DNA of 64,000 bases from Rhodoferax sp. OV413 (GCA_943330915.2 CALQJO020000002.1:1-64000), one strand, 5' to 3'; shown: positions 1 to 10,410, numbered from the stretch's first letter. Translations and numbers: made by a program. Notes: generated by a model not told the origin, from the sequence alone.

Positions 1-617
1 CTATGACGCACAGCTGGACACGCTCGCTGTTTACCCGTCAACTGGATGCCGATGCAAAACTGGCCTGGGCGGTGTTGTTTGGCACAATCCCTGTGGGTTT
101 GGCGGGCCTCGCTTTCCAGGACATTGTGGAAGATGTGCTGCGCTCACCGCTTTATCTGGCAGCCGGTATGATTGTGTTTGGCCTGGCGCTAGGCTGGGCG
201 GACTGGAAACATCGCGGTACACGAACAGAGCGTCAACTGAACTGGCAGGACGTTCTGCTGATCGGGGTAGCACAGGCAATCGCCTTGTTTCCAGGCACCT
301 CACGATCAGGCATCACTATCACTGCAGCTCTTTTGCTCGGACTGAGCCGCGAGGCAGCAGCGCGCTTTTCGTTTCTGCTGTCTATTCCGGTTATCCTTAT
401 TGCCTGCGGATTGCTGAGCATAGAACTGCTCAACAGCGACACACCCGTCGATTGGACGGCAATGGCATCGGGGGTCGTGCTGTCAGGTATCAGTGCCTAC
501 CTGTGCATCTATTATTTTCTGGCGTTTATTCAACGCATGGGGATGCAGCCGTTTGTGATTTACCGCATCGCTCTGGGTGTGCTGCTGATTGTGATGTTTA
601 ACGACACGGTCATGTAA
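1..617 (+). CDS. uppP: Undecaprenyl-diphosphatase UppP/BacA, 5' truncated by window edge
   Basis: Polytopic membrane protein with LFPGTSRSGITI motif typical of UppP. Confidence 0.9.
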   Translation, partial: MTHSWTRSLFTRQLDADAKLAWAVLFGTIPVGLAGLAFQDIVEDVLRSPLYLAAGMIVFGLALGWADWKHRGTRTERQLNWQDVLLIGVAQAIALFPGTSRSGITITAALLLGLSREAAARFSFLLSIPVILIACGLLSIELLNSDTPVDWTAMASGVVLSGISAYLCIYYFLAFIQRMGMQPFVIYRIALGVLLIVMFNDTVM

Positions 618-624
618 GTTACGT

Positions 625-2046
625 TCATGTAAAGCTTAGCGAACGCACCGACCTCAAACCGGCCGTTGATACAACCAGCGCAAACAAAATCAGCACCGGT
701 ACCACAAACATCATCAGTGACAGCGTGTTTTGTTGACTGAACCCTGTCAGGCCCATAAATACGTACAAAACGGCCGCCAGCAAATGCAACGCCATGTAAA
801 TCATCACAAATTGATTTCTGCCGCGGGTCACGGACGGCGCGCTGCCCACCAGTGTCCAGCGTGTGGCCAGCAGCAGACCCATCAAGTCAGTTGGCCAGAA
901 CAACAGCAAATTGATATTGGCATGCATGTCCTCATGGGATGAAAACAACCAGCCCAACAGCATGATAATCCCGTAAATGCCACTGAACAGGCTGATCACC
1001 AGACCCGTCAAACCCAGTACACGGTAATTCACTGACGGCAAGCGCAGCGTAAAACCGGGCTGACTTGAAAATGAGGCGATTGAAGCCTTGCGCACGCACA
1101 ACAACAACAGCAACAAGGGCAGCATCAACAAACTGGTGACAAGGTAAGGACTGTAGCGGTCTTGCGGGGGCGTGAACTGCGCCAATACTTCAGTATCCGT
1201 CAATAATCCCAGGCGACCGAGCTGATCGCGCAAGCTGGCAGGCAAGAACATTTGTTCCCACTGACTCATCTGCCGGTCTATGCGTTCGTTCATCAACACA
1301 TCCAGAGACAGAGCAATTAACGGCAGGCTGGCATAATGCGACTGCACTTCATCACGGAAGGTCTCTGGTACGAGCGTCTGGCTGCGATCAGCCAGTGTGC
1401 CGCTCAGCGCCTCGTTGAGGTAATCGCGGACACGCGTCGTGCAGTTATCAAAAAAATAGTCATAGCTGTAAACGATGTTTTCGGGTCTCAGGTTCCATGA
1501 CAACCGCTGATACAGTTGCAACTTCTGCGCATTGGTCAGCGTAATGCGGTCCTGCCAGACGGTGCGCGCCTCGCCCTGATAACGGGAAAGTTCCCAGTGT
1601 GGCGGCGACACACCCAGCTGATACTCCATGACGCCGCGGGCAAAATTTGCGCCGAAGCGCAGGTAGCCAACACTGGTATCAAAAAGCCCCCAATTAAAGA
1701 CAATATCGGTGTCAGAATTCTCATCAACCATCCGCAGCGCTGTATGACCGAAGTTATCCCAGAGATGATTCCCCACATCCACAGTGATCAGAAAAAACTG
1801 CACACGGTTCCAGTCTGCAGGTAACCGGATCGACCGCAAGTCATCGATGACGGGCAGGTCCTGCGCAGTGAGTTGAACAGCGTTGTCAGCGGGCTGATTA
1901 TCGACCTGTGCAGGCAACACAGCTGACCAGAGGATGCCGAGCGCAAGCAGCAAAACAACAAGCACAGTTCTGTGATGTTTGCGCTGCACAGGCTTTCCCT
2001 GTGTCAAGCCTTCTAGGGCTTCAAATACTGGATTGGAGGAAGTCAA
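625..2046 (-). CDS. DUF4105 (Lnb N-terminal periplasmic-like) membrane protein
   Basis: 473 aa; N-terminal TM, domain with NHLWDNFGHTALRM and YDYFFDNCTTRVRDYL, C-terminal TM helices. Confidence 0.75.
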   Translation of the reverse strand: MTSSNPVFEALEGLTQGKPVQRKHHRTVLVVLLLALGILWSAVLPAQVDNQPADNAVQLTAQDLPVIDDLRSIRLPADWNRVQFFLITVDVGNHLWDNFGHTALRMVDENSDTDIVFNWGLFDTSVGYLRFGANFARGVMEYQLGVSPPHWELSRYQGEARTVWQDRITLTNAQKLQLYQRLSWNLRPENIVYSYDYFFDNCTTRVRDYLNEALSGTLADRSQTLVPETFRDEVQSHYASLPLIALSLDVLMNERIDRQMSQWEQMFLPASLRDQLGRLGLLTDTEVLAQFTPPQDRYSPYLVTSLLMLPLLLLLLCVRKASIASFSSQPGFTLRLPSVNYRVLGLTGLVISLFSGIYGIIMLLGWLFSSHEDMHANINLLLFWPTDLMGLLLATRWTLVGSAPSVTRGRNQFVMIYMALHLLAAVLYVFMGLTGFSQQNTLSLMMFVVPVLILFALVVSTAGLRSVRSLSFT

Positions 2047-2234
2047 TGATCTGCGAAGCTACTGGTAGTGGAATTTGCGCTGCCGTTGGGTACATCAAAA
2101 CCAGGGCCATCATATCAAAGAAAGTTGCCCAATCAAGTATTCAGTCCGGTATCCACCGCCGTCCGCCTTGCCGAGTGCCGGGTCAATGCCTATGATAACT
2201 GCCTTGATCAGTCTATCCACTTGGAGAAAGAGCC

Positions 2235-3788
2235 ATGAATGGTGCCAGAGCGCTTATTGAAACACTCGCCGATTGTGGCGTTGAACTATGTCTGGCTAAC
2301 CCCGGCACCTCAGAGATGCATCTGGTTCAGGCACTGGATCAGGTGCCCAAAATGCGCAGTGTGCTGGCACTTTTTGAAGGTGTATGCACCGGTGCGGCTG
2401 ACGGTTACGGTCGCATGACAGGTAAGCCAGCAGCAACTTTGTTGCATCTGGGACCTGGATTGGCTAACGGCATCGCCAATCTTCACAACGCACGCAAGGC
2501 CGGCACACCGATTATCAATCTGGTGGGCAACCATCCACAGTTTCATATCGGTTTTGATGCCCCGCTGACCTCAGATATAGACACATTGGCGCGTAACTTC
2601 TCTTGCTGGATAAAATCCTGCAGCACTGCAGACACACTGGCACAGGACGGCGCAGATGCGTATACCGCCAGTTTGCGTGCCACACCCGGATCTCAGGGGC
2701 AGATATCGACGTTGATACTGGGCGCAGATGCTGCCTGGGGCGATTCACCTGGCCGTGCCAAGGTGAATGGCCTGCCTCAGCGGGCGGTGGTCGACAGCAG
2801 AAACATATCCCTGATTGCCAGCGTTCTGGCATCAGGCGAAAAATGCGTCATGATTCTCGAGCACGATGGTGTGCGCACGGCGTCGCTGCAACAGGCAGGA
2901 AAAATTGCCGCAAAAACCGGCTGCCGTATCATGTCAGGCACCTTTCCGGGGCGGGTTGACGGCGGCGCCGGTGCCATCGACGTTGAGCGCATGCCTTATT
3001 TCCCTGAGCACATTTTGGCGTCACTGGCAGGTGTGCAGCACTTGATTCTGGTTGGCGCTCAACCTCCCGCCAGCTTTTTTGCCTACCGCACGACCCCCAG
3101 CAGACTGGTTCCCGAAGGCTGCCAGGTGCATACATTGGCCCGGATTGAAGAAAACGCGCTGGATGCTCTGCAGCAACTTGCCGAGCACTTGGGCGCTTCT
3201 ACATCCACTGCAAAATGCTTTGCACGCGCCGAGCTCGCACTGCCAAGCGGTGAGATGAGCACCCGCAATATGATTCAGGCGATTGCGGCAACACTGCCAG
3301 ATCAAGCGATCGTGGCCACAGATTCCGGTCTGGGTAACGCAGCACAACCTGCCTGCCAGAACGCTGCACCGCACACCTGGCTGAGTCTGACGGGAGGTTC
3401 AATTGGCCAAGGCAGCCCAGTGTCTACTGGCGCGGCATTAGCCTGCCCGCAGCGCAGAGTGCTGGCATTGCTGGGCGATGGGGGCGCGGCGTACACCATT
3501 CAGAGTTTGTGGACGCAGGCTCGCGAACAATTGAATGTCACAACGGTGATTTTTGCCAACCGCAAATACAACATTCTTAATGTTGAGTATGGTCGTCTGG
3601 GAGTCACCGAGGTCGGCCCCATCGCGGCGAGCTTGTTTGATATAGGCAATCCCGATATTGACTGGGCCATGTTGGCCAACAGCATGGGAGTGCCCTCTGC
3701 CACAGCCAGGTCTGCAGAAGAGTTGTGCACACTGCTGAACCGCAGTTATCAACAACCAGGTCCTTTTTTGATACAAGCGATGTGTTAG
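2235..3788 (+). CDS. Thiamine-diphosphate-dependent enzyme, acetolactate synthase large-subunit-like
   Basis: N-terminal LANPGTSEMHLVQALD and C-terminal LLGDGGAAYTIQSLWTQARE...N (TPP motif); RBS ggagaaagagcc before ATG. Confidence 0.8.
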   Translation: MNGARALIETLADCGVELCLANPGTSEMHLVQALDQVPKMRSVLALFEGVCTGAADGYGRMTGKPAATLLHLGPGLANGIANLHNARKAGTPIINLVGNHPQFHIGFDAPLTSDIDTLARNFSCWIKSCSTADTLAQDGADAYTASLRATPGSQGQISTLILGADAAWGDSPGRAKVNGLPQRAVVDSRNISLIASVLASGEKCVMILEHDGVRTASLQQAGKIAAKTGCRIMSGTFPGRVDGGAGAIDVERMPYFPEHILASLAGVQHLILVGAQPPASFFAYRTTPSRLVPEGCQVHTLARIEENALDALQQLAEHLGASTSTAKCFARAELALPSGEMSTRNMIQAIAATLPDQAIVATDSGLGNAAQPACQNAAPHTWLSLTGGSIGQGSPVSTGAALACPQRRVLALLGDGGAAYTIQSLWTQAREQLNVTTVIFANRKYNILNVEYGRLGVTEVGPIAASLFDIGNPDIDWAMLANSMGVPSATARSAEELCTLLNRSYQQPGPFLIQAMC

Positions 3789-4001
3789 CAGCAAGGTTTT
3801 GACCAAAAAATAAGCCGGCTATCCAACTATTAGTGGTCCGGCTCACTCAACCAACCATTATGTTTATCTAACATAATGTTTTATATAATTTTTACTTATG
3901 GCACGGTTCTGGCTTGTCTCACAATGACAACACTCAACACACTTTGTCACTGTGGCTTAACGCCGTTTTCCGGCACGTCAGACCGGTTGGAGCCTGAAGA
4001 A

Positions 4002-4277
4002 ATGAATATCATCAAGAATATCTGCACATTGATCGTCTTCGCTGCATTGTTTGTGCTGGCATTACCGTTGATTGGAGCAGGACTGGGCCTGATGGTACTG
4101 TTTGGCGCAGCGTTTATCTGGCTACTGCCAATTCTGTTGATTCTGAATTCCGATAAAACGACGGGCGGTGAAAAGGCGGCGTGGATTCTGGCAATCATAT
4201 TCCTGTCATGGTTTGCGTGGATATTCTACTTCCTGCTGGCGCCGATCAAACCGCGTCGTTACCATCGCTACGACTAA
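4002..4277 (+). CDS. Small two/three-TM hypothetical membrane protein
   Basis: Internal ATG with upstream GGAG preferred over ORF start 3876; hydrophobic segments. Confidence 0.55.
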   Translation: MNIIKNICTLIVFAALFVLALPLIGAGLGLMVLFGAAFIWLLPILLILNSDKTTGGEKAAWILAIIFLSWFAWIFYFLLAPIKPRRYHRYD

Positions 4278-4395
4278 GCCCACCGACTGCCTGTCAATTT
4301 ATTGATCCTACTCAAACACCATAGCGCTGCAGACTACAGACCTGCGGCGCCGTGGTGTAGCATGGGTACCGACATCAACTGGCAGAGCGGGTAAC

Positions 4396-5442
4396 ATGAA
4401 TCAGCACACTGCAACTTGTGTTCCGGGCAGCGACGAATGGCTCAGCCTGGTTAGCGAACAAATCATTGATCCCGAACGCCGAATTATCGATCCTCATCAT
4501 CATCTGTGGCGCAACCGCTTTAATCGCGATTATCTGCTGGACGAGTATTTTGCTGACACCAACAGCGGCCACAATATTGAGCAGACAGTCTTTATTGAAT
4601 GTCACGCCTTCTACAATAAGGACGCTCCAGAACACCTGCAGTCCCTGGGTGAAACACGCACGATTACTGATATCGCCGCCGCCAGTCGCAGCTATGCTGA
4701 CCATGCGCGGGTGAACGGTATTGTTGCCAACGTCAACCTATGCCTGGGTGAGCAGCCTGAACAGCTGAAATCGGTAATCGCGCAGCATCGGGAGATTGCT
4801 GGTTCCCTGCTCAAAGGTATCCGCCACGCTGGTGCACGTGATTCACGACCTGAAGATCTGCTGATTCCGGGACGAGCACCGCCGTATCTGTATGGCAGAG
4901 AAGACTTCCGCAAAGGTCTGCGCTTGCTTGGCGAGTTAGGTCTGACGTACGACACCTGGCATTACCATCACCAGAACATCGATTTTTGTGATCTTGCCGA
5001 AGCAGTGCCGGAAACCACACTGGTACTGGATCACTTCGGAACGCCGCTCGGTGTGGGCGTTTACAAAGGCTCGCGTGATGCCATCTTTAGCCAGTGGAAA
5101 GAAGATATAAAACGCCTGTCGCGTTCACCCAATGTGGTGGCAAAACTCGGCGGTCTGGCGATGCCGGATAATGGTTTTGGCTGGGATACGCGAGAGCGGC
5201 CGGCGGACTCAGATGAACTGGTGCGCTGGCAGAAAAAATATTACCTGTACACGATTGAGTGTTTCGGGCCACAACGCTGCATGTTTGAAAGCAACTTCCC
5301 GGTAGACCGCCTGTCCATCAGTTACCCGGTTTTATGGAATGCTTTTAAAAAGCTGGTGGCAGACTTCAGTGAAAACGATAAACATGCGCTGTTTTATGGC
5401 ACAGCGGCGCGGGTATACCAACTTACGACTCCCGGCGTTTAA
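4396..5442 (+). CDS. Amidohydrolase family (TIM-barrel) protein
   Basis: IIDPHHHLWR start motif, VLDHFG, MFESNFPVDR. Confidence 0.85.
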   Translation: MNQHTATCVPGSDEWLSLVSEQIIDPERRIIDPHHHLWRNRFNRDYLLDEYFADTNSGHNIEQTVFIECHAFYNKDAPEHLQSLGETRTITDIAAASRSYADHARVNGIVANVNLCLGEQPEQLKSVIAQHREIAGSLLKGIRHAGARDSRPEDLLIPGRAPPYLYGREDFRKGLRLLGELGLTYDTWHYHHQNIDFCDLAEAVPETTLVLDHFGTPLGVGVYKGSRDAIFSQWKEDIKRLSRSPNVVAKLGGLAMPDNGFGWDTRERPADSDELVRWQKKYYLYTIECFGPQRCMFESNFPVDRLSISYPVLWNAFKKLVADFSENDKHALFYGTAARVYQLTTPGV

Positions 5443-5866
5443 CACGCTTGACCACACCACTGCTGGTCAAAATGGGTTGACCATCCACTTCAATAACCGC
5501 TCTGACAAAAATCAGTGAGCCGCCTTTACGAGTCACCTCAGCGCGCCCGATCACGAGATCACCGTCAAAGGCCGGGCCCACAAACTCATTGTTGCAGGTG
5601 ACCGTCACTACCGCCTCGTGGGTACCGCCAATCGCGGCAATACACAAGGTATAGTCGGCGAACATCATCAATATACCGCCGTGCAGGGTTTTGTGAGCGT
5701 TGCAGTTTTCGGTTCTGACCCTGAATGCGGTGGTGACTGTCTCTGCCTGATCATTGTCCACTGCAAAAAAGAACGGACCATTGTGATCCTCTGCACAGTC
5801 ACCCTGCCAATGCTGAAAGTGTTCCGCAATGCCATAGGCTTGCGGTCTGACGTCTGTAGTGCTCAA
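5423..5866 (-). CDS. PaaI-family (hotdog) thioesterase
   Basis: NAHKTLHGGILMMFADYTL hotdog motif; 3' end overlaps the preceding convergent gene by 20 bp. Confidence 0.85.
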   Translation of the reverse strand: MSTTDVRPQAYGIAEHFQHWQGDCAEDHNGPFFFAVDNDQAETVTTAFRVRTENCNAHKTLHGGILMMFADYTLCIAAIGGTHEAVVTVTCNNEFVGPAFDGDLVIGRAEVTRKGGSLIFVRAVIEVDGQPILTSSGVVKRVKRRES

Positions 5867-6049
5867 TCAATCCTCATCCTTGTCTTCATCATCTGTAACA
5901 ACATCGATCGCCGCGCCAGCGACTTTAAATGGGACTTTCGCGACTTCAAGGCTGACGTCTACGGCTGCGCCAACCACCGTTCCCAGGCAGGCCGACAAAC
6001 TCAGCATCAACGCTACCGCAATCAAAATACGCACCCTTACTCTGTTCAT
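5867..6049 (-). CDS. Small lipoprotein
   Basis: 60 aa; signal peptide with lipobox LSAC; acidic C-terminus; directly abuts the thioesterase gene. Confidence 0.65.
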   Translation of the reverse strand: MNRVRVRILIAVALMLSLSACLGTVVGAAVDVSLEVAKVPFKVAGAAIDVVTDDEDKDED

Positions 6050-6114
6050 AACACTGCTCTTCCGGGTTTATAAAACTCGGGCGATTGATGCCCGGGATAC
6101 CATTGTGTGGTTGT

Positions 6115-7197
6115 TCAAAGATGCCCGCTGCGGCGAGTGGTAAACGGTTGCAACTGCTCGATGCCCCTGCCATGAATCACCAGTTCACGCAGGGCCTCTG
6201 CCAGCCGCTCGCTTTCCTCCAGCACCTTGTGCCAGACCTCGACACGCCGAGTCTGAGACATGCGACGAAAATCGTTCCGATCCGGAATTTTTCCGAAGGG
6301 TAAGCTTTCAACAAAGGCTCGTGACGGGCACAACATGACCACATTATCAAAGTAACGGGGATTTACCCGACGCCAGGCCACAAACTTATCAAACCAGCCG
6401 GGAACCAGTCCCGCGTAAAAGTGCGGGTACAGTACCAGTCCCGGACGGGTATTAAAAGGCAGATCCAGATGATAATCGGTAATGCCTCCATCGCGATAAA
6501 CCGCATCTTTACTGCCTGGAATATCACGCACTGACTCCATGATCTGCGGAATGGATCCAGTCGCCATCAACACTTCTCTGACGTTATCCTGGCGCAGCGG
6601 CAACCACGTCGTTGGCATGTCCTGCAGCCAGTTCAAATCTGGCTTGTCCAGCGCATTGTGAAACACATGACGCTCAAAAAACCGGGTCAGCAATTTGCGA
6701 CTCACCAGATTGGACAGGGCTGCTGCCAACAGACCGGCATTTAACGGCCATTGCTTATCTGAACGCACCAGCATACGAGCGCGGTCGGCAATGACATAAA
6801 GTCGTCTGTGCGGATTAGTGGCGATAGCTGTGGCGCCGCTGTCCCCGAGCATCAGGTCCAGCATCGCGCGCGCCTCCCGGCTGATTTCATGCCTGTCAGG
6901 ATGATCAGAATACACCTGACCGGCGTATCGTATTGCCAGTCGCTGCAGCGCAGATACCGGATCTGAGTGCGCATAACAAGCCAGCCTCCAGGCCCCGGCA
7001 GATGAACCTATCATGCGCAAAGGCTGCTGGCCTGTGCAAAAAAATTCACCCGCAAGATACTTGTCCATGCCATACAGAACAAACCACTTGGGACCACCCG
7101 ATGCACCTGCCAGCCAACTGACGTCTTGCGCGCGCAGACCATTTTTCTGAAGATGTTGCAGCGCAAGAGGGCCGGCGATGACGTGTAAATCAGACAT
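6115..7197 (-). CDS. Patatin-like phospholipase family protein
   Basis: AGASGGPKWFVLYGMD and IGSSAGAWR (GxSxG-type) motifs. Confidence 0.7.
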   Translation of the reverse strand: MSDLHVIAGPLALQHLQKNGLRAQDVSWLAGASGGPKWFVLYGMDKYLAGEFFCTGQQPLRMIGSSAGAWRLACYAHSDPVSALQRLAIRYAGQVYSDHPDRHEISREARAMLDLMLGDSGATAIATNPHRRLYVIADRARMLVRSDKQWPLNAGLLAAALSNLVSRKLLTRFFERHVFHNALDKPDLNWLQDMPTTWLPLRQDNVREVLMATGSIPQIMESVRDIPGSKDAVYRDGGITDYHLDLPFNTRPGLVLYPHFYAGLVPGWFDKFVAWRRVNPRYFDNVVMLCPSRAFVESLPFGKIPDRNDFRRMSQTRRVEVWHKVLEESERLAEALRELVIHGRGIEQLQPFTTRRSGHL

Positions 7198-7375
7198 GGG
7201 GTACGTTCCTGCGAGAATCCTTTCCGAGTATAAACTTCACCGGATTATACTTAAAACTTATGAGCTATCCAGCTGACTGTGTCACAAATTATCACACCTT
7301 TAATGTACTTACTCGTGGTTTGATTACAGCCGTGATCGTTAGTATTGATGCAACATTTTTGGGGGCGTTTTTTCT

Positions 7376-8122
7376 ATGAACATACCATCTGGCGCTACGT
7401 TCAAAATCCTGGGACTGAGTCTGGCCATCGCCACGCTGACCGCCGGTGTTTTTTCAACGGGCGTTGCTGCACAACAGACCGGTGGAACGCAGCAGGATCA
7501 GGCGCTGGCGTCAACCAACGAATTAGCACAACGCCATTACCGCAGAGCCAACACCTACAACAATATGGAGCGATTTGACGAGGCCGTCACCGAGTATCAA
7601 CTGGCTATTGCTGCTGATCCGAACATGGCTGATGCCTACCGGAATCTGGCGAATATTTATTTAAGCAAAGAGCAGTTCAACGACGCCATTACGATGCTGG
7701 CGCGTTTTATAACCTTGCAGAACAACCAGCCAGGCACGCCACTGATAGCATCACTGAAGACCATTGGTGAACTGCTGCGCAGGGCAGAACGTTTCGAGGA
7801 GTCAATCGATTACGACATCCGCGCAATCGCCGCCGATCCGCGCGATGAGTCACAGATTCATCTGATGGCCAATCGTTATGACAATGCCGGTGATGCCGAG
7901 AAAGCCATACGCATTTATGAGCAGGCAACCCTTTCTATTCCGGACAATGCCTTTATGAATCGTAATCTGGGCAGATTACTGGAGCGCGAAGGGCGATTGC
8001 AGGAAGCGCTGGTGCAATATCAACGTGCAGCTGAGACTGACCCCAGTGCTCAGTATTACCGTGAACTGGTGCAGAACATCGAGGCGCGACTGGCCTTGAG
8101 CACAACGATCGCACAAGGCTGA
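7376..8122 (+). CDS. Secreted TPR-repeat protein
   Basis: Signal peptide followed by repeats such as YNNMERFDEAVTEYQLAIAADPNMADAYRNLANIYL. Confidence 0.75.
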   Translation: MNIPSGATFKILGLSLAIATLTAGVFSTGVAAQQTGGTQQDQALASTNELAQRHYRRANTYNNMERFDEAVTEYQLAIAADPNMADAYRNLANIYLSKEQFNDAITMLARFITLQNNQPGTPLIASLKTIGELLRRAERFEESIDYDIRAIAADPRDESQIHLMANRYDNAGDAEKAIRIYEQATLSIPDNAFMNRNLGRLLEREGRLQEALVQYQRAAETDPSAQYYRELVQNIEARLALSTTIAQG

Positions 8123-8126
8123 AGGA

Positions 8127-9212
8127 TCAAGGGCTGGTTCTCACAACAGCTAGATCTGAGCTTTGCAATCTGACTGATTGCAAGGCGCTCAGTTGCTGTT
8201 GACGGGCACTGTCCGACGCTTGTGTCATCGCTTCAACCTGAGTCAGAAATACCTCAAACTGTTGACCTGAGTTGATAAACAGCTGTTCAAACGCAGGTAC
8301 CCAATCAAAGTACGCAGCAACCGTCGCCAGTTTGGCGTTGTTGATATCGCCCGCAAACCAGCCTGTGTAGTAGGCAGCATCTTGATGCTGTGTCCAAGCG
8401 CTGCGCATCTCGTTTATGAGGGTGTTCTTGGATGCCTGCAGCTCGGTAGCCAGTGCTGATTCTGCATAAAGCGCGCGCAACCGTTCCCTGTATTCCCCGA
8501 CAAACTTCGCAAAGCGCTGCTGAACCTCCAGGGATTCAATGGCACGCTGATAAAGTTCTACCTGCCCCGTATGCTCCAGCCAGCGACGCAATCCTTCCCG
8601 CTCTACAAAGCTTGCAAAGCTTTCATTAAAACGGGTATCACCCGGCAGGTAAACACGCTGATGCGCCAGTTCATGAAAGATCAAACCCGCCAGCTGAGTA
8701 TCCGAGCGCCTGAGCACGGTTGAGGGTAAAGGATCTTCAAACCAGCCCAACGTCGAATAAGCATCAACACCACCGACATAAAGATCCAGGCCCTGCTGCG
8801 TCAGTTTTTCTGCGTAACGCTGAGCAGCCCGCTCAGAGAAATACCCACGGTACGAAACACATCCAGCCACCGGGAAACACCAGTTGAGCAGATCAACCGA
8901 ATCGGCTGGTGCAGCAAATACGTTCCACACCAGATGCTCTCGTCCGGCATCGACAAAACTGGTGAAACTGCCGCCGGACTGCAAACCCAGCTGTTGCTCT
9001 GCAAAACCGCGCGCAGCCTCTACCAAGGTTAGTCGCCGACGTAACTCATCATCTGTGTCAGCACTCTCCAGTAGTTTGCTAATGGGTTCGCGTGACAACA
9101 GTATTGCCGCTTGCCCATGCACAGCCTGCGCATAAAAATGCACACTGTCACACGAGGACATCAGTGCCAGCAAACCGGCCAGCAGCGTTGCTCGTAAGGC
9201 GCGTTGAATCAC
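8127..9212 (-). CDS. Putative zinc aminopeptidase (PF10023-like), lipoprotein-like N-terminus
   Basis: LIFHELAHQRVYLPGDTRFNESFASFVEREG (HExxH plus downstream Glu). Confidence 0.8.
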   Translation of the reverse strand: MIQRALRATLLAGLLALMSSCDSVHFYAQAVHGQAAILLSREPISKLLESADTDDELRRRLTLVEAARGFAEQQLGLQSGGSFTSFVDAGREHLVWNVFAAPADSVDLLNWCFPVAGCVSYRGYFSERAAQRYAEKLTQQGLDLYVGGVDAYSTLGWFEDPLPSTVLRRSDTQLAGLIFHELAHQRVYLPGDTRFNESFASFVEREGLRRWLEHTGQVELYQRAIESLEVQQRFAKFVGEYRERLRALYAESALATELQASKNTLINEMRSAWTQHQDAAYYTGWFAGDINNAKLATVAAYFDWVPAFEQLFINSGQQFEVFLTQVEAMTQASDSARQQQLSALQSVRLQSSDLAVVRTSP

Positions 9213-10006
9213 CTGGCTACCAGCTCAATTTCAAACAGGTGCGCCCACAATTTGCCGGTGACAATCAACTGACGGGTCTGCTCGTTCCAGGCAATACCAT
9301 TGAGCACAGAATCACTGCCGCTAGTTTGTGTCTGATCAGCTAGTCCAGTCAGATCTATTATCCCGCTCACCTGCCCGCTTTGCGGATCAATTCGCACAAT
9401 CTGCTGGCTCATCCAGACATTTGCCCAGACCTCACCGTCAATGTATTCAAGCTCATTCAACTGGTGAAGCGGCTGATCCCCAACTCGCACAGCGACTTGT
9501 TTCTCAGCTACAAAGGTTTCCGGGTTAACAAAATACAACTGATCAGTGCCATCACTGAGAATCAGGTGTTCGCCGTTCCAGGTCAGGCCCCATCCTTCGA
9601 GCGGCCAGAAGTGAGATGTCACCGGCGCCAGCGTCTGCTCGTCGTAGACAAACACCATGTTCTCGCGCCAGGTCAGCTGAAAAAGCTGTCCATTAGCAAC
9701 CGCTATACCTTCTCCGAAATAACGCGATGCCAGAGGGCGTCTACTGACAACCTCTCCAGTCTCCATATCCAGCTGCATCAAGGCAGATTGTCCGTGCCTG
9801 CCGGTGCCCTCATAGAGTTTGCCTTCATGAAACAACAGGCCTTGCGTAAAAAACTGCGGGTTATGCGGGTAACTCCTGATCACCTGGTAGTCGTAGACAG
9901 GAAGTTCTGCAGACAGGGCTTGACCAACGGTGGCAGGCCCCGACAGCAGGCAAATCAGACCTAGCCAAACCGCCAACATTCGCCGATGAAAATGCACAAA
10001 CAACAT
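9209..10006 (-). CDS. Glutaminyl-peptide cyclotransferase (Glu_cyclase_2-like)
   Basis: YPHNPQFFTQGLLFHEGKLYEGTGRHGQS; start placed at 10006 (GGAGA RBS) rather than ORF start 10069. Confidence 0.85.
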   Translation of the reverse strand: MLFVHFHRRMLAVWLGLICLLSGPATVGQALSAELPVYDYQVIRSYPHNPQFFTQGLLFHEGKLYEGTGRHGQSALMQLDMETGEVVSRRPLASRYFGEGIAVANGQLFQLTWRENMVFVYDEQTLAPVTSHFWPLEGWGLTWNGEHLILSDGTDQLYFVNPETFVAEKQVAVRVGDQPLHQLNELEYIDGEVWANVWMSQQIVRIDPQSGQVSGIIDLTGLADQTQTSGSDSVLNGIAWNEQTRQLIVTGKLWAHLFEIELVAR

Positions 10007-10062
10007 GTTATGTTTCTCCGCGGTTACATACCGTGCAAGCAGTCTAAGCAGGAGATCAACTG

Positions 10063-10410
10063 ATGACAAGCCAATGCCTGTTTTGCCGCATCGCGGCAGG
10101 CGAAATACCCTCGACTGAGGTTTACAGCAATCCCAGAGTTTACGCGTTCCGCGATATTAATCCCGCTGCGCCGCAGCATATCCTGGTCATTCCCCGAAAA
10201 CACCTGCACAGTCTGAACGCCGCAGAACACGAAGATCAGGCGCTGCTGGGAGAATTGTTAACCAGCGCCAGAGAGATCGCACATCAGCAAGGCTTTGCTG
10301 ACGACGGCTACCGGGTTGTCATTAATACCGGTGAAATGGGTGGGCAGACGGTATTTCACATCCATGTTCACGTGCTTAGTGGCCGGCACCTGAACTGGCC
10401 TCCGGGCTAA
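10063..10410 (+). CDS. hinT: Histidine-triad nucleotide-binding protein (HIT family)
   Basis: CLFCRIAAGEIPS and HIHVHVLSGRHLNWPPG; RBS AGGAG. Confidence 0.92.
   Translation: MTSQCLFCRIAAGEIPSTEVYSNPRVYAFRDINPAAPQHILVIPRKHLHSLNAAEHEDQALLGELLTSAREIAHQQGFADDGYRVVINTGEMGGQTVFHIHVHVLSGRHLNWPPG

Noticed and set aside
3812-3842. AGCCGG...CCGGCT inverted repeat after the ThDP enzyme gene
   Set aside because: Only 6-bp arms with a 19-nt loop and no T-tract; too weak to call a terminator.
7276-7300. CRP-like GTGTCACAAATTATCACAC upstream of the TPR gene
   Set aside because: Half-site spacing is wrong for TGTGA-N6-TCACA; weak match only.
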